DNA of 64,000 nucleotides from Taudactylus pleione (GCA_031769625.1 JAUIMM010000017.1:124001-188000); one strand, 5' to 3'; shown: positions 1 to 10,426, counted from the first letter of the stretch. Made by a program: numbers and translations. The notes: generated from the sequence alone by a model not told the origin.

Positions 1-690
1 GGGGCAACTCAGGTAAAATAGAGCCAGTTTGTACAGGGGCCTCAAAATTGCCTCTTTTTCCTGCCAGTACATGTACGGACTGTCTGACATGCCTACTTGG
101 ATGCTGTCACCGATGTAATCCTTTAAGAGACAGACGCACTCTTGTCGCTGCTGCTTTGAGGATGCAGGTGCGGCTACAGCCCACACAATTCACAAAGACA
201 GGAAAAAAAAGAAGAATTTTTTTATTGTTTGTGGAGCGCACTTTGAGGGTTACACCACCCTTTAAACAGACAGACGCACGCTTGTCGCTGCTGCTACAGC
301 CCACACATTTCACAAAGACAGAAAAAAAAGAAGAATTTTTGCAGTGACAGTAGACTTGTCAGAAATTGTTGGCACGTCCTTCAGTCCGTTCCAGATGTCC
401 AAACCGGCCCTTGACTTATGACACAGGCGCACGATTGGTGCTGCTCCTTTGTTGATGCACGTGCAGCCACAGTGCACACAATTCACAAACACAGAAAATT
501 ATTTTTATTTTGTTTGGAGTGTACTTTGGGGGTTACAGCACCCTTTAACGGACAAGCCAGCCGGCCCTTTACTAATAGGACACAGGCGCACGCTTGGTGC
601 TGCTCCTTTGTTGATGCACGTGCAGCCACAGTGCACACAATTCACAAACACAGAAAAAATATTTTTTTTTTAGCACTTGGGGGGAGTACC
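1..690 (-). mobile_element. hAT-type element fragment with internal tandem repeats
   Basis: Bases 1-60 read on the minus strand match the stretch at about 35830-35905 that lies next to a hAT transposase C-terminus, so this is the edge of a second, inverted copy of that element that continues left of the window. Bases about 130-690 hold four diverged copies of a ~100-150 bp unit (cacacaattcacaaa, a poly-A run, then ttacaccaccctttaa and cagacgcacgcttg), and the same units occur inverted at 35290-35720. No coding frame survives. Assignment to hAT rests on the partner copy. Confidence 0.6.
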
Positions 691-1044
691 CCTGACGGAC
701 AGAGCACCCCCTGGACAACACTACAGCACCCCTTTAGGACTGGGACACTGCACAAAACTTTGGAGTGGACACAGCCCCTATGGACAACTGACTGCACAAC
801 ACAGTCCAGCCAGCCCCTATGGACTTTGAAGTAGTGGACACAGCCCCTATGAACAACAGCAGCAAAGCGCAGCACAGCACAGCACTACACTGCACTACAC
901 TACACAGCCCAGCCAGCCCTAACTCCCACCCTCCCTCTTCACTGTCCACAGCCGAGTGAGAAAATGGCACCGACGCAGGTACCTTATATAGGATCCAAAA
1001 CCCGCGAGACCCGGAAGGTGGGATGATGACGTTTTGCCTCGATT
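691..1044 (-). other. CA-rich 5' part of the hAT relic
   Basis: This stretch has short imperfect repeats of acagcccctatgg (about 770-855) and a CA/GCA-rich run. Read on the minus strand it leads from a possible promoter into the repeats of the hAT relic. No protein is recognisable. The right limit is set where recognisable L1 ORF1 sequence begins at about 1045. Confidence 0.3.
983..990 (-). promoter_or_regulatory. possible TATA box with upstream CRE-like site
   Basis: The minus strand reads TATATAAG here, with a TGACGT-type motif at 1027-1032, about 40 bases upstream in that direction. The arrangement would suit a promoter driving transcription towards the hAT relic. Sequence match only. Confidence 0.3.
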
Positions 1045-2374
1045 TCAGATCCCACGAGACGCAGACCATATTGTTTCTTTGTGAATAAAGTTTATACAAC
1101 GGAATAGAACCACACGTGGTCTGGAGTTTGGTTGCATCCTAGCTGGTCCAGTCCTATGAGCCCTTTCTATTACAAGATCGGTACAGGTCTCTTGGATTTT
1201 TAGAATTTCAGGCAAGGTAATCCTCAAGTAATATAGAGCAGGCCCCTTTAGCGATTCTGGGAGTCCAACCACTCTTAGGTTATTTCGCCTGGACCTGTTT
1301 TCCAGGTCATCTAATTTGGCCAATATAAAATATTCAGATTTTTGAAGTCGAGATGTTGTAGATTTCAGAGCACTGATATCTTGAAAATTCTCGCCACATC
1401 TGTGTTCCACTTGTGACACCCTGTTTGCCAACTGCTGAATCTGGGCCTGATTCAGACCCGCTCGCGAGCGCTATAGCGACGGGCAGCAATCCGTCGCTCC
1501 GGGTCTCGTACCAAAGGGGGCGTGCTGTCGATGTTGAGTGACAGCACGCCCCCTTTGGTGGGCGGGCCGGGGGTGTGGCTGCCCAGACGGAGGCGTTCCC
1601 ATGGGAACGCCTACCATCTGGGGCCGGCCCCACTGACATCACAAGTGATGTCAGTGGGAGTGCTTTCGGTTCTGTTAGAGCCGAAAGCACTCTGGGGCTT
1701 GCGGCAACGAGACCCTACCACAAGGGTCTCGTCGCAAGCCCGATGGTCGCGATGGTCTTGACCATCGCGACCATCTTCCTGGCCGCTCGCTATAGCTGTC
1801 GGTGGTAACCCACAGCTATGCGAGCGGCCAGGAGGCCGCTCTAAAAAAACAGAAGGCCGGCCCTGATTCAGAGCAAGCGCTCTGTCAGAGTGTCCGGCTC
1901 TGAATCAGGGCCTCTGTCATTTTATGTCAGCCATTGCTTGCTGAAGTACTGCAGATTGTGCTTGTGCTTGTTCCTTAAGGAGAGGACCCACTGTTTTCTT
2001 TATTGCTTGTACTATGTCTGAGTAAGTTAAAGCTTCCCTAATATCAGGTGCCTTGTCCCTCCATTTCAGACTTGTCAGCGGGTGAAAGCGTGGGCTGCGC
2101 TGCGGAGGCTCCGGCAGCTCGAGTGGATGCTTCCGCCATCTTGGATTGCGGGTTTGTGCGGCTACGCTCCTGGCGGGGTTTTTGTTGTCTGCCGGGCATC
2201 AGAGGAGGGAAATCCCTCTCCATGCACCGCCGATCAGCAAGGGGAACAGTCAGGGGGCTTGCAGCAGCAAGTAGAAGCCGGCTTGCGGGTATAAAGATGG
2301 GGAATGGCGGAGCTGGTAACGGAGCTAGATGGTGAGCAGCTCACTCCATCACCACCGGAACCGGAAGTCTGGAA
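1045..2374 (-). pseudogene. L1/Tx1-type ORF1 N-terminal and middle part, inverted 5' segment
   Basis: Minus-strand remains of an L1 ORF1, the RNA-binding protein of the LINE particle. The likely start ATG is at 2139, in CAAGATGGCGGAAG context, preceded in that direction by a GC-rich 5' UTR reaching about 2374. A one-base frameshift lies near 2050, then comes a helical stretch (DKAPDIREALTYSD). A 470-bp element (1443-1912) interrupts it, and 1431-1045 carries the hallmark LENRSRRNNLRVVGLPE of the Transposase_22/RRM region. The frame stops just before the conserved C-terminal domain, which appears on the opposite strand from about 2375. The two halves therefore look like one L1 copy with its 5' part inverted. 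Confidence 0.75.
1443..1912. mobile_element. Serial-hairpin MITE, family A copy 1
   Basis: A 470-bp element with terminal repeats GGGCCTGATTCAGA and TCTGAATCAGGGCC, flanked by the 3-bp duplication TCT (1440-1442, 1913-1915). It interrupts an L1 ORF1. The interior is a chain of hairpins: 1454-1507; 1511-1529 with 1540-1558 (19/19); the palindrome 1591-1612; 1629-1642 with 1645-1658 (14/14); 1659-1669 with 1681-1691; 1695-1741; 1742-1757 with 1760-1775 (16/16); and 1779-1832. It has no coding capacity. The 3-bp duplication suggests PIF/Harbinger-type mobilisation, which is an inference. Confidence 0.85.
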
Positions 2375-2740
2375 GGAGTGGACTTTAATGGAAATCGTAT
2401 CCAGGTCTTTCAAGATCTTTCCTGGCACACTCTTCAACAATGCCGTTTATTATGGCCCCTTACTGAAGTCTTATGTTCTAATGATCGAAAATATAAAATG
2501 GCTCTTTCCATTCGGACGACACATAATGGTAGGTCTGCTGTGTTTCGGGACATTCCTGACCTTGATTATTTTTGCTCTGCTCTGGACTTGTCTATGCCTG
2601 TCTTCCCAGGATGGGAGGAATCCTACATAGTTTCCCAGTTCCAGGAGATTGTTTCCCAGGATGGGGCCTACCAACCAGTAAAGAATACCAGACGGTGTCC
2701 TCGGCGGAGACAGCCGGTGGCCTTGTCCGAAGGGACATGA
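2375..2740 (+). pseudogene. L1 ORF1 C-terminal fragment
   Basis: Plus-strand translation from about 2378 carries the conserved end of L1 ORF1: RIQVFQDLSWHTLQQ, then WPLTEVLCSNDRKY and TTHNGRSAVFRDIPDL. This is the C-terminal nucleic-acid-binding domain missing from the inverted fragment at 1045-2139. It starts abruptly inside the domain with no start codon of its own and opposes the inverted 5' part head to head at about 2375. Confidence 0.7.
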
Positions 2741-3339
2741 TTGGATCCTTGTGGTTATCTCATTTCACACCTTAGTGGTGTTGAGTGCAGATCCATCCAG
2801 TTTTTCAGCTGTTATTTGAATGGACGTTTTCAGTAAGTCCATTTCAATACCCTTTTATAGGGCTATGCTACATCTAGGTCTTGGTGATGGTAAGGAATGT
2901 TTTCCATAGAAATATTATTATAATATCTTTTAGACTGTTTGTGTTCATTGTATTTTTAGATGCAATATTTCTTATATCTAATGCTGTTAATCTATATATC
3001 TCTGATTTGACAAGATATACGGCATGATATTTAATATTGTCGCGGGCACTGATCCCCCAGAGCCCCTATACCGCTGATGTTTTTCTACTCATGGAGAGGG
3101 TGCTTTCCTCTCTTTCCATGATAGTCAGGAGCTGTATTCTTTTTGATGTTTGTAACTTGTATGATGTTTTTCTAGACTGTTTACTGTTTTTTTGTTTTCC
3201 CTTTTTATCCTATTTTTCCCTTTTCTGTTTTTTCCTCCTCTGGGTGCTGGATCTGAGGGTGGATATTCCACTAACATTTCTTTTATATTCTATCTCCTTG
3301 TCATGGGTTATATAGTAGCCTGTCTCTTCGTGTGCCCCG
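2741..3339 (+). other. L1 inter-ORF region
   Basis: AT-rich sequence between the ORF1 remnant and the start of ORF2 on the same strand. No conserved coding frame or other element is recognisable. Its position and length suit the spacer between the two frames of a Tx1-like LINE. Confidence 0.45.
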
Positions 3340-4510
3340 ATGACCCTAAGTCTTAAGATACTTTCAATAAACTCCAAGAGTTTAAATATTCCAGAAAAAA
3401 TATCTCGCCTTCTTCGGGAACTCCAAGCAGACAGAGCAGACGTGGCCTTTATCCAGGAAACTAATTTTCAGGAGGGCAGAGCTCCCACTCTCCGTAATCA
3501 TGACTACCCACAGTCTTTTTTCAGTAATAATACTCTCGGCAAGACTTTAGGAGTAGTGATTCTTTTTAATCGTTGCCTTCCCTTGTCTAATATTGAAACT
3601 CATGTCTTTATAGAGGGTTGTTGATTAAGTGTATGATCCACAACCAGGTTTTCACTTTTGCCAACATTTATGCTCCGAACTTAAATCAACATAAATTTTT
3701 AGAACGTATATTAGAACAAATTTACACTTAAAAATCAGGTATGTTAATTGTGGGAGGAGATATCAACTGGGTCCTACATCCTTCCCTAGACTCATCCTCT
3801 GCGTCCTGAAGTCGTCCTGACAGATGTCACCGTAAAGTGTGTTGTTTGCTCCATGAGCATCAATTAGTGGATACTTGGAGACTAAGACACCCTGTGGATC
3901 GAGATTACACCTTTTTCTCTCACCCCCACAATGCCTACTCCAGGATTGATTATTTATTTATTTATTTATAGGACATAGACATCTTCATATGATTGAGGAT
4001 GCGGAGATCGGTAATCTCACGTGGTCAGATCATGCGTCCATATCCCTTACAGTTAAAATCTCTCACCCCCCACCTGCTATACGTTTGTGGAGGCTCAAAG
4101 AGCTTCTCCTTCAGGACTCATATTGCAGAGACCAAATGAAGCAGTGCATTGCTGAGTATATCTCTTTGAATGAAAGCCCAGATATAGCTGCTATTACGCT
4201 GTGGGAGGCACATAAATGTGTCCTGAGAGGCAAGCTGATTCAGTTGGGCTCTTATATGAAAAAAAACAGAAAGAAAAAGGACAAAAACTGTTGCTTTTAC
4301 AGAAAATTCAAGAACTTGAATTGCTTCATAAGTCTTCCTTGTCTGGGGATGCTCTCGCTGAGCTCACTGAAGCTAGACGATCTTTAAATAAGCTTGGATA
4401 AAATTAAATTAGAATATCGTAAATGTAGGAACCGTTTTTTTTCCAATGGGGCAATAAGCCCAGTAAGATGTTAGCATGGGCACTACGCGCACAAAGAGCC
4501 TCCATGCATA
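3340..4510 (+). pseudogene. L1/Tx1-type ORF2 endonuclease fragment
   Basis: Start of LINE ORF2, whose product nicks target DNA and reverse-transcribes the element. Endonuclease motifs appear in order but across stops and frameshifts: LSINSKSLN at the start, then AFIQETNF, NIYAPN, VGGDINW, YSRIDY and WSDHASI, then the linker KMLAWALRAQ at about 4465-4497. An ATTT run at 3950-3970 disrupts one block. The copy ends at about 4510, before the reverse transcriptase domain, and has no 3' tail, so later deletion or insertion removed the rest. Confidence 0.75.
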
Positions 4511-4740
4511 TTCTGGGCCCCAGTATCGCTGCTAGCAAGCTCTGCCGTGACCCGCCAAAATCACCAGAGACGTTACTGGTGTTGCGGCCTGGTGGAGGTA
4601 GATGGAGTCGCAGTGCATGCGTCTTAATACAGGGGCTCAGCACTGCTGGCTCAAAAGCATAGAAATAAAATAAAACAAAATAAAAGCTTGTCTCCTGTTA
4701 CAAAGGTGCATCTGAATCCTGCAGCAGCAAACGAACAACT
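4511..4740. other. No recognised feature
   Basis: Sequence between the truncated L1 and a DIRS terminal-repeat relic, with an A-rich stretch at 4660-4685. I see no coding frame or terminal repeats. Confidence 0.3.
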
Positions 4741-4880
4741 GAATGCCTGTGGCCAGGGGCAGGGTATATGTGGTGGAGGACCAGAGGCATCCTGGGAGCT
4801 GAAAGCTTAACTTTTTGGTGCCTGGATCACTCCAATTACATTATCCCCATGGTATCCCTGTGGATCCCTATGGAACCTGA
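4741..4880 (-). repeat. Relic of a DIRS terminal repeat
   Basis: This matches, with substitutions, the right terminal repeat of the DIRS element in this window (about 20290-20418): the blocks catcctggga, gctgaaagcttaact, ttggtgcc, and gtatccctgtgg followed by a short purine-rich end. No DIRS coding sequence is attached, so it is a solo or severely deleted copy. Confidence 0.6.
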
Positions 4881-5475
4881 AGAAGAAAAGAAGACTGCAC
4901 TCTTGCAATAACCAAGTGTATTTATTCAGGTGTGTAGCAAGGGCGGAACAACCGCAGCTATATTTATAAACCATGTCCTTGTCCTGCATTGTTTTGTACT
5001 GCTAATAACTTTTTCTTGTGTGCTCATTTATGTACTGTGTAAGGTGCTGCGGAACTTTTGTGGCGCCATATAAAGGATAATAATAATAATAATAATGTAT
5101 AGGGGACACTACTGTGGCATAATGTTACTAAGGGGCACACTGTGTGGTATAAAGTTAATTGTGGGCACTACTGTGTGGCGTAACTTGAATTGTGGGCAGA
5201 GCTGGATTAAGGCTTTGGGGGACCCGGAGCACTTAAGACAGGGGGGCCCTAAAGAGCAAAATTTGGGACGCAGGAATCGGGTTCTCGTGTGCTAGCTTTC
5301 GGTGCGCACATGAAAAGGGAGCATGATCACACATCATGCCCTACATCTCTTCTCCAGCTGCTGGGCTGCTCCCTCCCTTGCGCCCATATGCAGTCACTCA
5401 CATATACACTTATACATAGTCACAACTATACACAATACACATACATAATCACACACATAAATGCATAGTTATACA
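4881..5475. repeat. LINE/SINE tail and GGGCAC-type degenerate repeat
   Basis: Bases about 5028-5096 read ggtgctgcggaacttttg and then end in (ATA/ATT) repeats, resembling the 3' tail of the SINEs found elsewhere here. 5097-5200 holds three imperfect units of a gggcactactgtggcataa motif that recurs at 59575-59815. The remainder to 5475 has CA-rich stretches and no gene. Confidence 0.4.
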
Positions 5476-7187
5476 CAGGGCAGTTTCTAGGGTCTGAGGC
5501 TCCCAGGGCGAGCAGTCAAAATGCGCCCCCCCCCAAGGAAGCAGTAATATTGTGGAGTGGCCTCCTCATGAGGGGGTGTGGTATCACAGTAAAGAAGCGT
5601 GGTCAGAATGTCAGCCGCGTGGTCAGAATGTCAGGCTAACCTGTCAGTGGCAACGCGCTCAAAAAATGGGATGTGGCCTGTCACAAGCCTGCGCCGCATT
5701 TGTGTGTGCATGCCTTTGGTGTGACATTTGCAGGAGTATGACCTTGTATCACACCCATTTTTAGTCACGTTGGGGGCGAGCCCAGCACATTGAAAATACA
5801 AGCCAGATCCACATAAAATACACTGAAACAAGCCACTTCAGGATTATACTGCAAAAAAACACTGCCACATAAAATATATTGGAAAAGCCAGAGCCACATA
5901 AACTACGTTTTAAAACCACATCCACCTCAAATACATTATTAAATCCAGAACCACATAAAATACATTTTGAAATCCAGAACCACATAAAACACATTGAAAA
6001 AACAAGATTCACATAATACACACTTCATTCCAGCCCCCTCCCTTGCCATTCCAGCCCGACAGGTCTTAGGCTTCCCCCCCACTGGCTCTCAGGCAAAAGT
6101 GCCCATTATGCAGTGCCCCCTGTAGTTGTCCCCATATGCAGTGTCCCCTGTATTTGTGCCCCTTATGCAGGGTCCCCTGTATTTATGCCCCTTATGCAGG
6201 GCCCACAGTGGTAGTGCAACTTATGCAGAGCCCAGAGTAGTGGTGCCCTTTATGCAGTGCACCCAGTAGTAGTGCCCCCTATGCCATGCCCCCATTAGTA
6301 GTGCCCCCTGTAGTCATGGCCCCTGTAGTAATGACCCCTGTGGTAGCCCCCATCAGTAATGCCCCCAATAGTAATGGCCCTGTAGTAGTGCCCCAGTAGT
6401 AGTGTCCCCAGTTGTATTGCCCACAATAGTAATGCCCACTGTAGTAGTGTCCCCTGTATAAATGCCCCAGTATTTATGCCCCTGTATTAGTGCCCCCAAT
6501 AGTAATGTTCCCTCTGTAGTAGTGCCCCTAGGAGTAAAGCCCCAAGTAGTAGTGCCCCCAGAGTAATGCACCCAGTAGTAGTGCCCCTGGGCCCTGAGCA
6601 ATGCCCCCAGTAGTGGTGCCTCCTAAGCAATGCCCCCAGTAGAAGTGCCCCCCGAGCAATGTCCCCAGTAGTAATGCCCAGGTGCCCCCAGTAGTAGTGA
6701 CTCCCCCAGTAGAAGTGCCCCCCTTGTAATGTCCCTAGTAGTAGTGCCCGGGTGCCCCCAGTAGTAGTTTCTCCCCCTCAGAGTAATGCCCCCAGTGGTA
6801 GTGCCTCCCCCAGTAGACGTGCCCCCACAAGTATTGTCCCTAGTAAAAGCCGCCTGCACAAAAAACAAAACACTAATACTTACCTTAAGCCCCGCTTCGG
6901 CGACCGCTGCCGTCCGCTCCGCTCGACTGTTCCTCTGCACTATGGGAAAGAGGTCATGACGTCTCTCCCATAGTGTACACTGCGGGAGCCGGAAGCTGGA
7001 ACTCACACATGAGCTCCAGCCTCCGTCTCCGGCTGCTCTGCGGGGAGGGACTCGAGGGAGCCAGGCGCCCGCTGGTAACTGAATCTCAGCGGGTGCCTGG
7101 CAGTTCACAGGCTGTTTCTACAGCAGGGGATTGAGGCGGCGCGCCCCGTGTGATTGCACGGGTCACCCGCCCCTAAAAACGGCCCTG
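5476..7187. mobile_element. Non-autonomous hAT element with internal minisatellites
   Basis: The ends CAGGGCAGTTTCTAGG and CCTAAAAACGGCCCTG are imperfect inverted repeats, flanked by the exact 8-bp duplication GTTATACA (5468-5475 and 7188-7195), diagnostic of hAT transposition. The interior has a ~30-bp degenerate repeat (aaccacataaaatacatt, 5800-6010), a GT/CC minisatellite (6100-6840) and a GC-rich right part. No transposase is encoded. Related CAGGGC-ended elements are at 13075, 50964 and 60972. Confidence 0.85.
6100..6840. repeat. Degenerate agtagtagtgccccc minisatellite
   Basis: Dozens of irregular 12-30 bp units built on agtagtagtgccccc and ttatgcagtgcccc. The same motif family recurs at 45380-46075 and, more weakly, at 59575-59815. 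Apparent open frames here are repeat artefacts. Confidence 0.8.
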
Positions 7188-7195
7188 GTTATACA

Positions 7196-7798
7196 TACAG
7201 TGCCCCTTCCCTGAGCTAAGTCTTACCATTATAAGCTGGTTGCTAGATATTCAGGTCTCCTCCCCTCCCCTCTCCCATGCTGCAGGCATGAAAGTACAGT
7301 CAGTGCCATGTAGCCATGTCCCCCCGGACTACACCTCCCTCCTGCTCTACAGCTGCCAGTGTAGTCCTGCGCTGATTATATTATTGGGAGGCCCCCCTGA
7401 GAGTAGGGTAACTTGCCCCCTTGTGTCCCCCCCTTATCCACCTCTGATTATGGGTACTACTGTGGCGTAATGGGAATAAGGGGCACTACGGGGAGGGGGA
7501 GCACACACTTTCTCCAGGTGCCGTGACTCTACGCTACATCTCTGTTTATTGTGCAAACTAGCAACTTGTTGGAACAAGCTGTAGCAAGACATGTTACAAA
7601 CAGACGCCTTTTTTGCATCAAAAAAGTTAGTTGATGATGTCATACAGAATGTCAATCTTAATAAGTACAATAAACAAAAAACACCAAAGTCGTGTGGATA
7701 TATAAAGATATGTACAAAATATGTTACCAGACTTCACTATATATACACACACAATATATAATAAGGTATGCGATGAAACAGACATAAGTAAAGATTAT
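7196..7798. other. No recognised feature
   Basis: Mixed sequence with one more gggcactac-type unit near 7440-7490 and short AT-rich runs (7690-7770). I see no gene, terminal repeats or hairpins. Confidence 0.3.
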
Positions 7799-8600
7799 GG
7801 GCCGAATGTAATAGGGTGAGGTTAGAAAACGCTTTCTAAATTCGGCCAATGTAATAGAGGGCCTGATTCAGAGCAGAACGCTATTTGCGGACGGTCGTTC
7901 TGAAAAAGGGGCCGGATATTTAAATTAAGCGCTCGCTCATTGCGGTCTGTTGACGCCTCTATGTCTGAATGAGCGAACTAAACATGCACTTGCTATTTTG
8001 AAAAAACGCCCCCTGGCCGCTCGCATCATACGTCATCTCCGCTATTTATTAGATTAATCGAGTACATCGAACGGCATATGAACTGCTCGCTATTCTTGTG
8101 GTAGCATTTTCCTACCGCAATCATGCGAGTGGTTCAGACTAAAAGACAACCAAGTGACGTGGTCGATGATGCTGCTTTGTTAATTATGCACACCCTTAAA
8201 ATGCCCGTTTTGACCGCTTGGCACGCCTGCGTTCGGATCTCCACTCCCCGTTTTCAAACACCTTCCCCTGTTACCACCCACAAACGCCTCATCCAGTCAC
8301 TCAAATTAGCAGGCATTCGCTATTTTGCGAGCACACGATTTCCGTCCGCACTGACTGGTTGGCGCATGCGCATTACAACCCATACGCATGCGCAGATGTG
8401 CGAACATCGCTCGGAACGAACGAGCGCCCGCTTACGAGCGGCTCTGAATCAGGCCCAGAGTCCGAAAACATGCAAACTCGCATGTTTTTCAGACTCCAAA
8501 AACTCTCAATTGAAACTCTCATCCAGATGTGTTCCCATTTTGAAGATGAAACTCGACCAGTGTAATTACTGCTAAACTCTCACCCTATTACATTTGGCCC
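7799..8600. mobile_element. MITE with 22-bp terminal repeats, hosting an inserted MITE
   Basis: The ends GGGCCGAATGTAATAGGGTG and CACCCTATTACATTTGGCCC are inverted repeats. Removing the inserted element at 7859-8456 leaves about 200 bp of short palindromes, including a cgaaaacatg…catgtttttc stem near 8465-8500. No clear target duplication was found. Confidence 0.7.
7859..8456. mobile_element. GGGCCTGATTCAG-ended MITE, nested
   Basis: A 598-bp insertion with ends GGGCCTGATTCAGAG and CTCTGAATCAGGCCC and the 3-bp duplication AGA (7856-7858, 8457-8459), the same termini as serial-hairpin family A. The interior includes the stem gcgcatgcgcatt…acgcatgcgc near 8361-8397 and a tggtagcattttcctaccgca hairpin near 8099-8119. 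Two small open frames (8123-8575 and 8218-8565) lack any recognisable domain and look fortuitous. Confidence 0.75.
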
Positions 8601-9299
8601 AATATAGCTGTTCGGACCATCACTTTTTGAATGTTGTAAAAGTCAACAGTATCTGTTGGATTCAGTACTGAATAAATAAGTGGCGTCAATGTTGCAAATG
8701 TCAGCACTTTGATAAGAAAGTTTTTTATTCAGCAGGTCAGGAAAGGCTAGGGACTGGGCACTGATCAGCAGGTCAATATGTGCTCAGGAAATCCAGGGTA
8801 AATGCCCAGTGTGTACATAAATTGTAGAAAATTGTTAGTGTCAGTGGTGCTGATGTCATTCTAAAATAGACAATGTCTCTATGAATATATATATATTTAT
8901 ATTATGCATGGTTTCAGCGCCAAGTAGGTTCCTGTACACCTGTGGACTTTGTTTTGTTGGTAGTAATTATACCCAATTTTAAATAGTAAAACGCACTTCC
9001 CAGAATTTGTGGGTGTCAGCTCTATCAACAGGATTGTGGTGGTCGGCAATCCACGAAATACATTTCAGACAATATACAGGGTTAACTATATGCCAGGTAG
9101 TGTCTCTAAAGAGGGCATGCAGAGAAATTGTATAAAGATAGCAACATATAAGGACAGATGCCACAAAATATATAATTAATAAAATGTGGTAAGGCACACA
9201 TATAAATGCATAGAGCAATACTCCCAAATGAGTATAAATTCTATGTTATGTCTCTGGCAACAGTATATAGTCATGGAAAATCTCAAACAAAAATCGGCC
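8601..9299. other. No recognised feature
   Basis: AT-rich non-coding sequence with a short TA run near 8885-8900. No repeats with defined ends and no gene were seen. Confidence 0.3.
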
Positions 9300-9645
9300 A
9301 TTATTATTATTATTACCAGTTATTTATATAGCGCACACATATTCCGCAGCGCTTTACAGAGAGAATATTTGGCCATTCACATCAGTCCCTGCCCCAGTGG
9401 AGCTTACAATCTATATTCCCTACCACATGCGCACACACAGGTTAATTTTTTGTGGGGAACCAATTAACCTACCAGTATATTTTTGGAGTGTGGGAGGAAA
9501 CCGGAGTACCCGGAGGAAACCCACGCAAGCACAGGGATAATATACAAACTCCACACAGTTAGGGCCATGGTGGGAATTGAACCCATGACCTCATTGCTGT
9601 GAGGCAGTAATGCTAACCATTACACCGTCTGTGCTGTTGTGACAA
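9300..9645 (-). mobile_element. tRNA-derived SINE
   Basis: Read on the minus strand, the head has a tRNA-like promoter: TGGTTAGCATTACTGCCTCA (A-box region, near 9605-9625) and the B-box GGTTCAATTCC (9573-9583). A conserved body follows (tgggtttcctccgggtact) and then a LINE-type tail (gcgctgcggaatatgtgtgc) ending in (TAA)n at 9301-9318. The + strand copy at 31078-31326 shares head and body. This is a Pol III-transcribed retroposon mobilised by a LINE. Confidence 0.85.
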
Positions 9646-9966
9646 TAGCACAACTGAGCATATCAAATCAGAAATATGAACTCATGGAAAATAGTGAGCA
9701 AAAGGCGGTAAAAAAAAAACAGACAATCAAAACAGTCTGGTGAATATTAAAACAACCTAGGACACTACGATTTAGAAAAAACAAGTAACGCACAACTGTT
9801 CGATCAAACCATGGGGATTAATAGTGTTCTTATGTGTACTACATGCTTATTCAGGAGAATACAGATTTATATTGAAATATTTTCATAATCAGCAGTGCTG
9901 TGCTATTCATTTAGTATTTTTAATTGTTTGGGTAGGCTTCATGTCTGTCATCACTGATGACCCCTA
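9646..9966. other. No recognised feature
   Basis: AT-rich sequence with one poly-A run (9711-9719). No gene or defined repeat seen. Confidence 0.3.
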
Positions 9967-10142
9967 GGGGTATATATACTAAAGTGCAGGTTTTTAGAAA
10001 TGAAGATGTTGCCCATAGCAACCAATCAGATTCTACTTAACATTTATCTAGCACCGTCTAGAAGATAAATCACTAGAATATGATTGGTTGCTATTTACAA
10101 CATCTCCACTTCCAAAACCTCGCACTTTAGTAAATATACCCC
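9967..10142. mobile_element. Palindromic MITE, 176 bp
   Basis: The ends GGGGTATATATACTAAAGTG and CACTTTAGTAAATATACCCC are inverted repeats, and the interior folds further (atagcaaccaatcag with tgattggttgctat). It is flanked by a 3-bp CTA (9964-9966, 10143-10145). Non-coding, and consistent with a PIF/Harbinger-type MITE. Confidence 0.8.
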
Positions 10143-10426
10143 CTAGTGTTTTTTTTTAGGACAGTTAGATTAATTTGTTACCGTGGTTTGTTTAGGGGTG
10201 TATGTCCTGCATCCTGGAGTAGGAGGAGAAGGAGACTGGAACTGGAACAGATTTGGAGAGGTGCAACAGTAAATGTCTCTACAAACCTCGGTACTTCCAA
10301 GGATAATCTGCCTATAAATGTGCTACTCCAAATCAGTCCATTATAATTTATAACCAATACACGTAAGACCTTCTGACTGATGGTAGAATTATACATTATC
10401 ACCCACACATGCCATTGCGTTATCTA

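Noticed and set aside
1..2800. Many overlapping small open frames on both strands
   Set aside because: They fall in tandem repeats, inverted stems or L1 fragments and show no independent domain or codon signal.
8123..8575. 150- and 115-codon open frames on the + strand
   Set aside because: They lie inside two nested MITEs, share no recognisable domain and overlap in different frames.
9573..9625. Functional tRNA gene
   Set aside because: A- and B-box motifs are present, but the region belongs to a SINE with LINE-type tail and no complete cloverleaf was evident.
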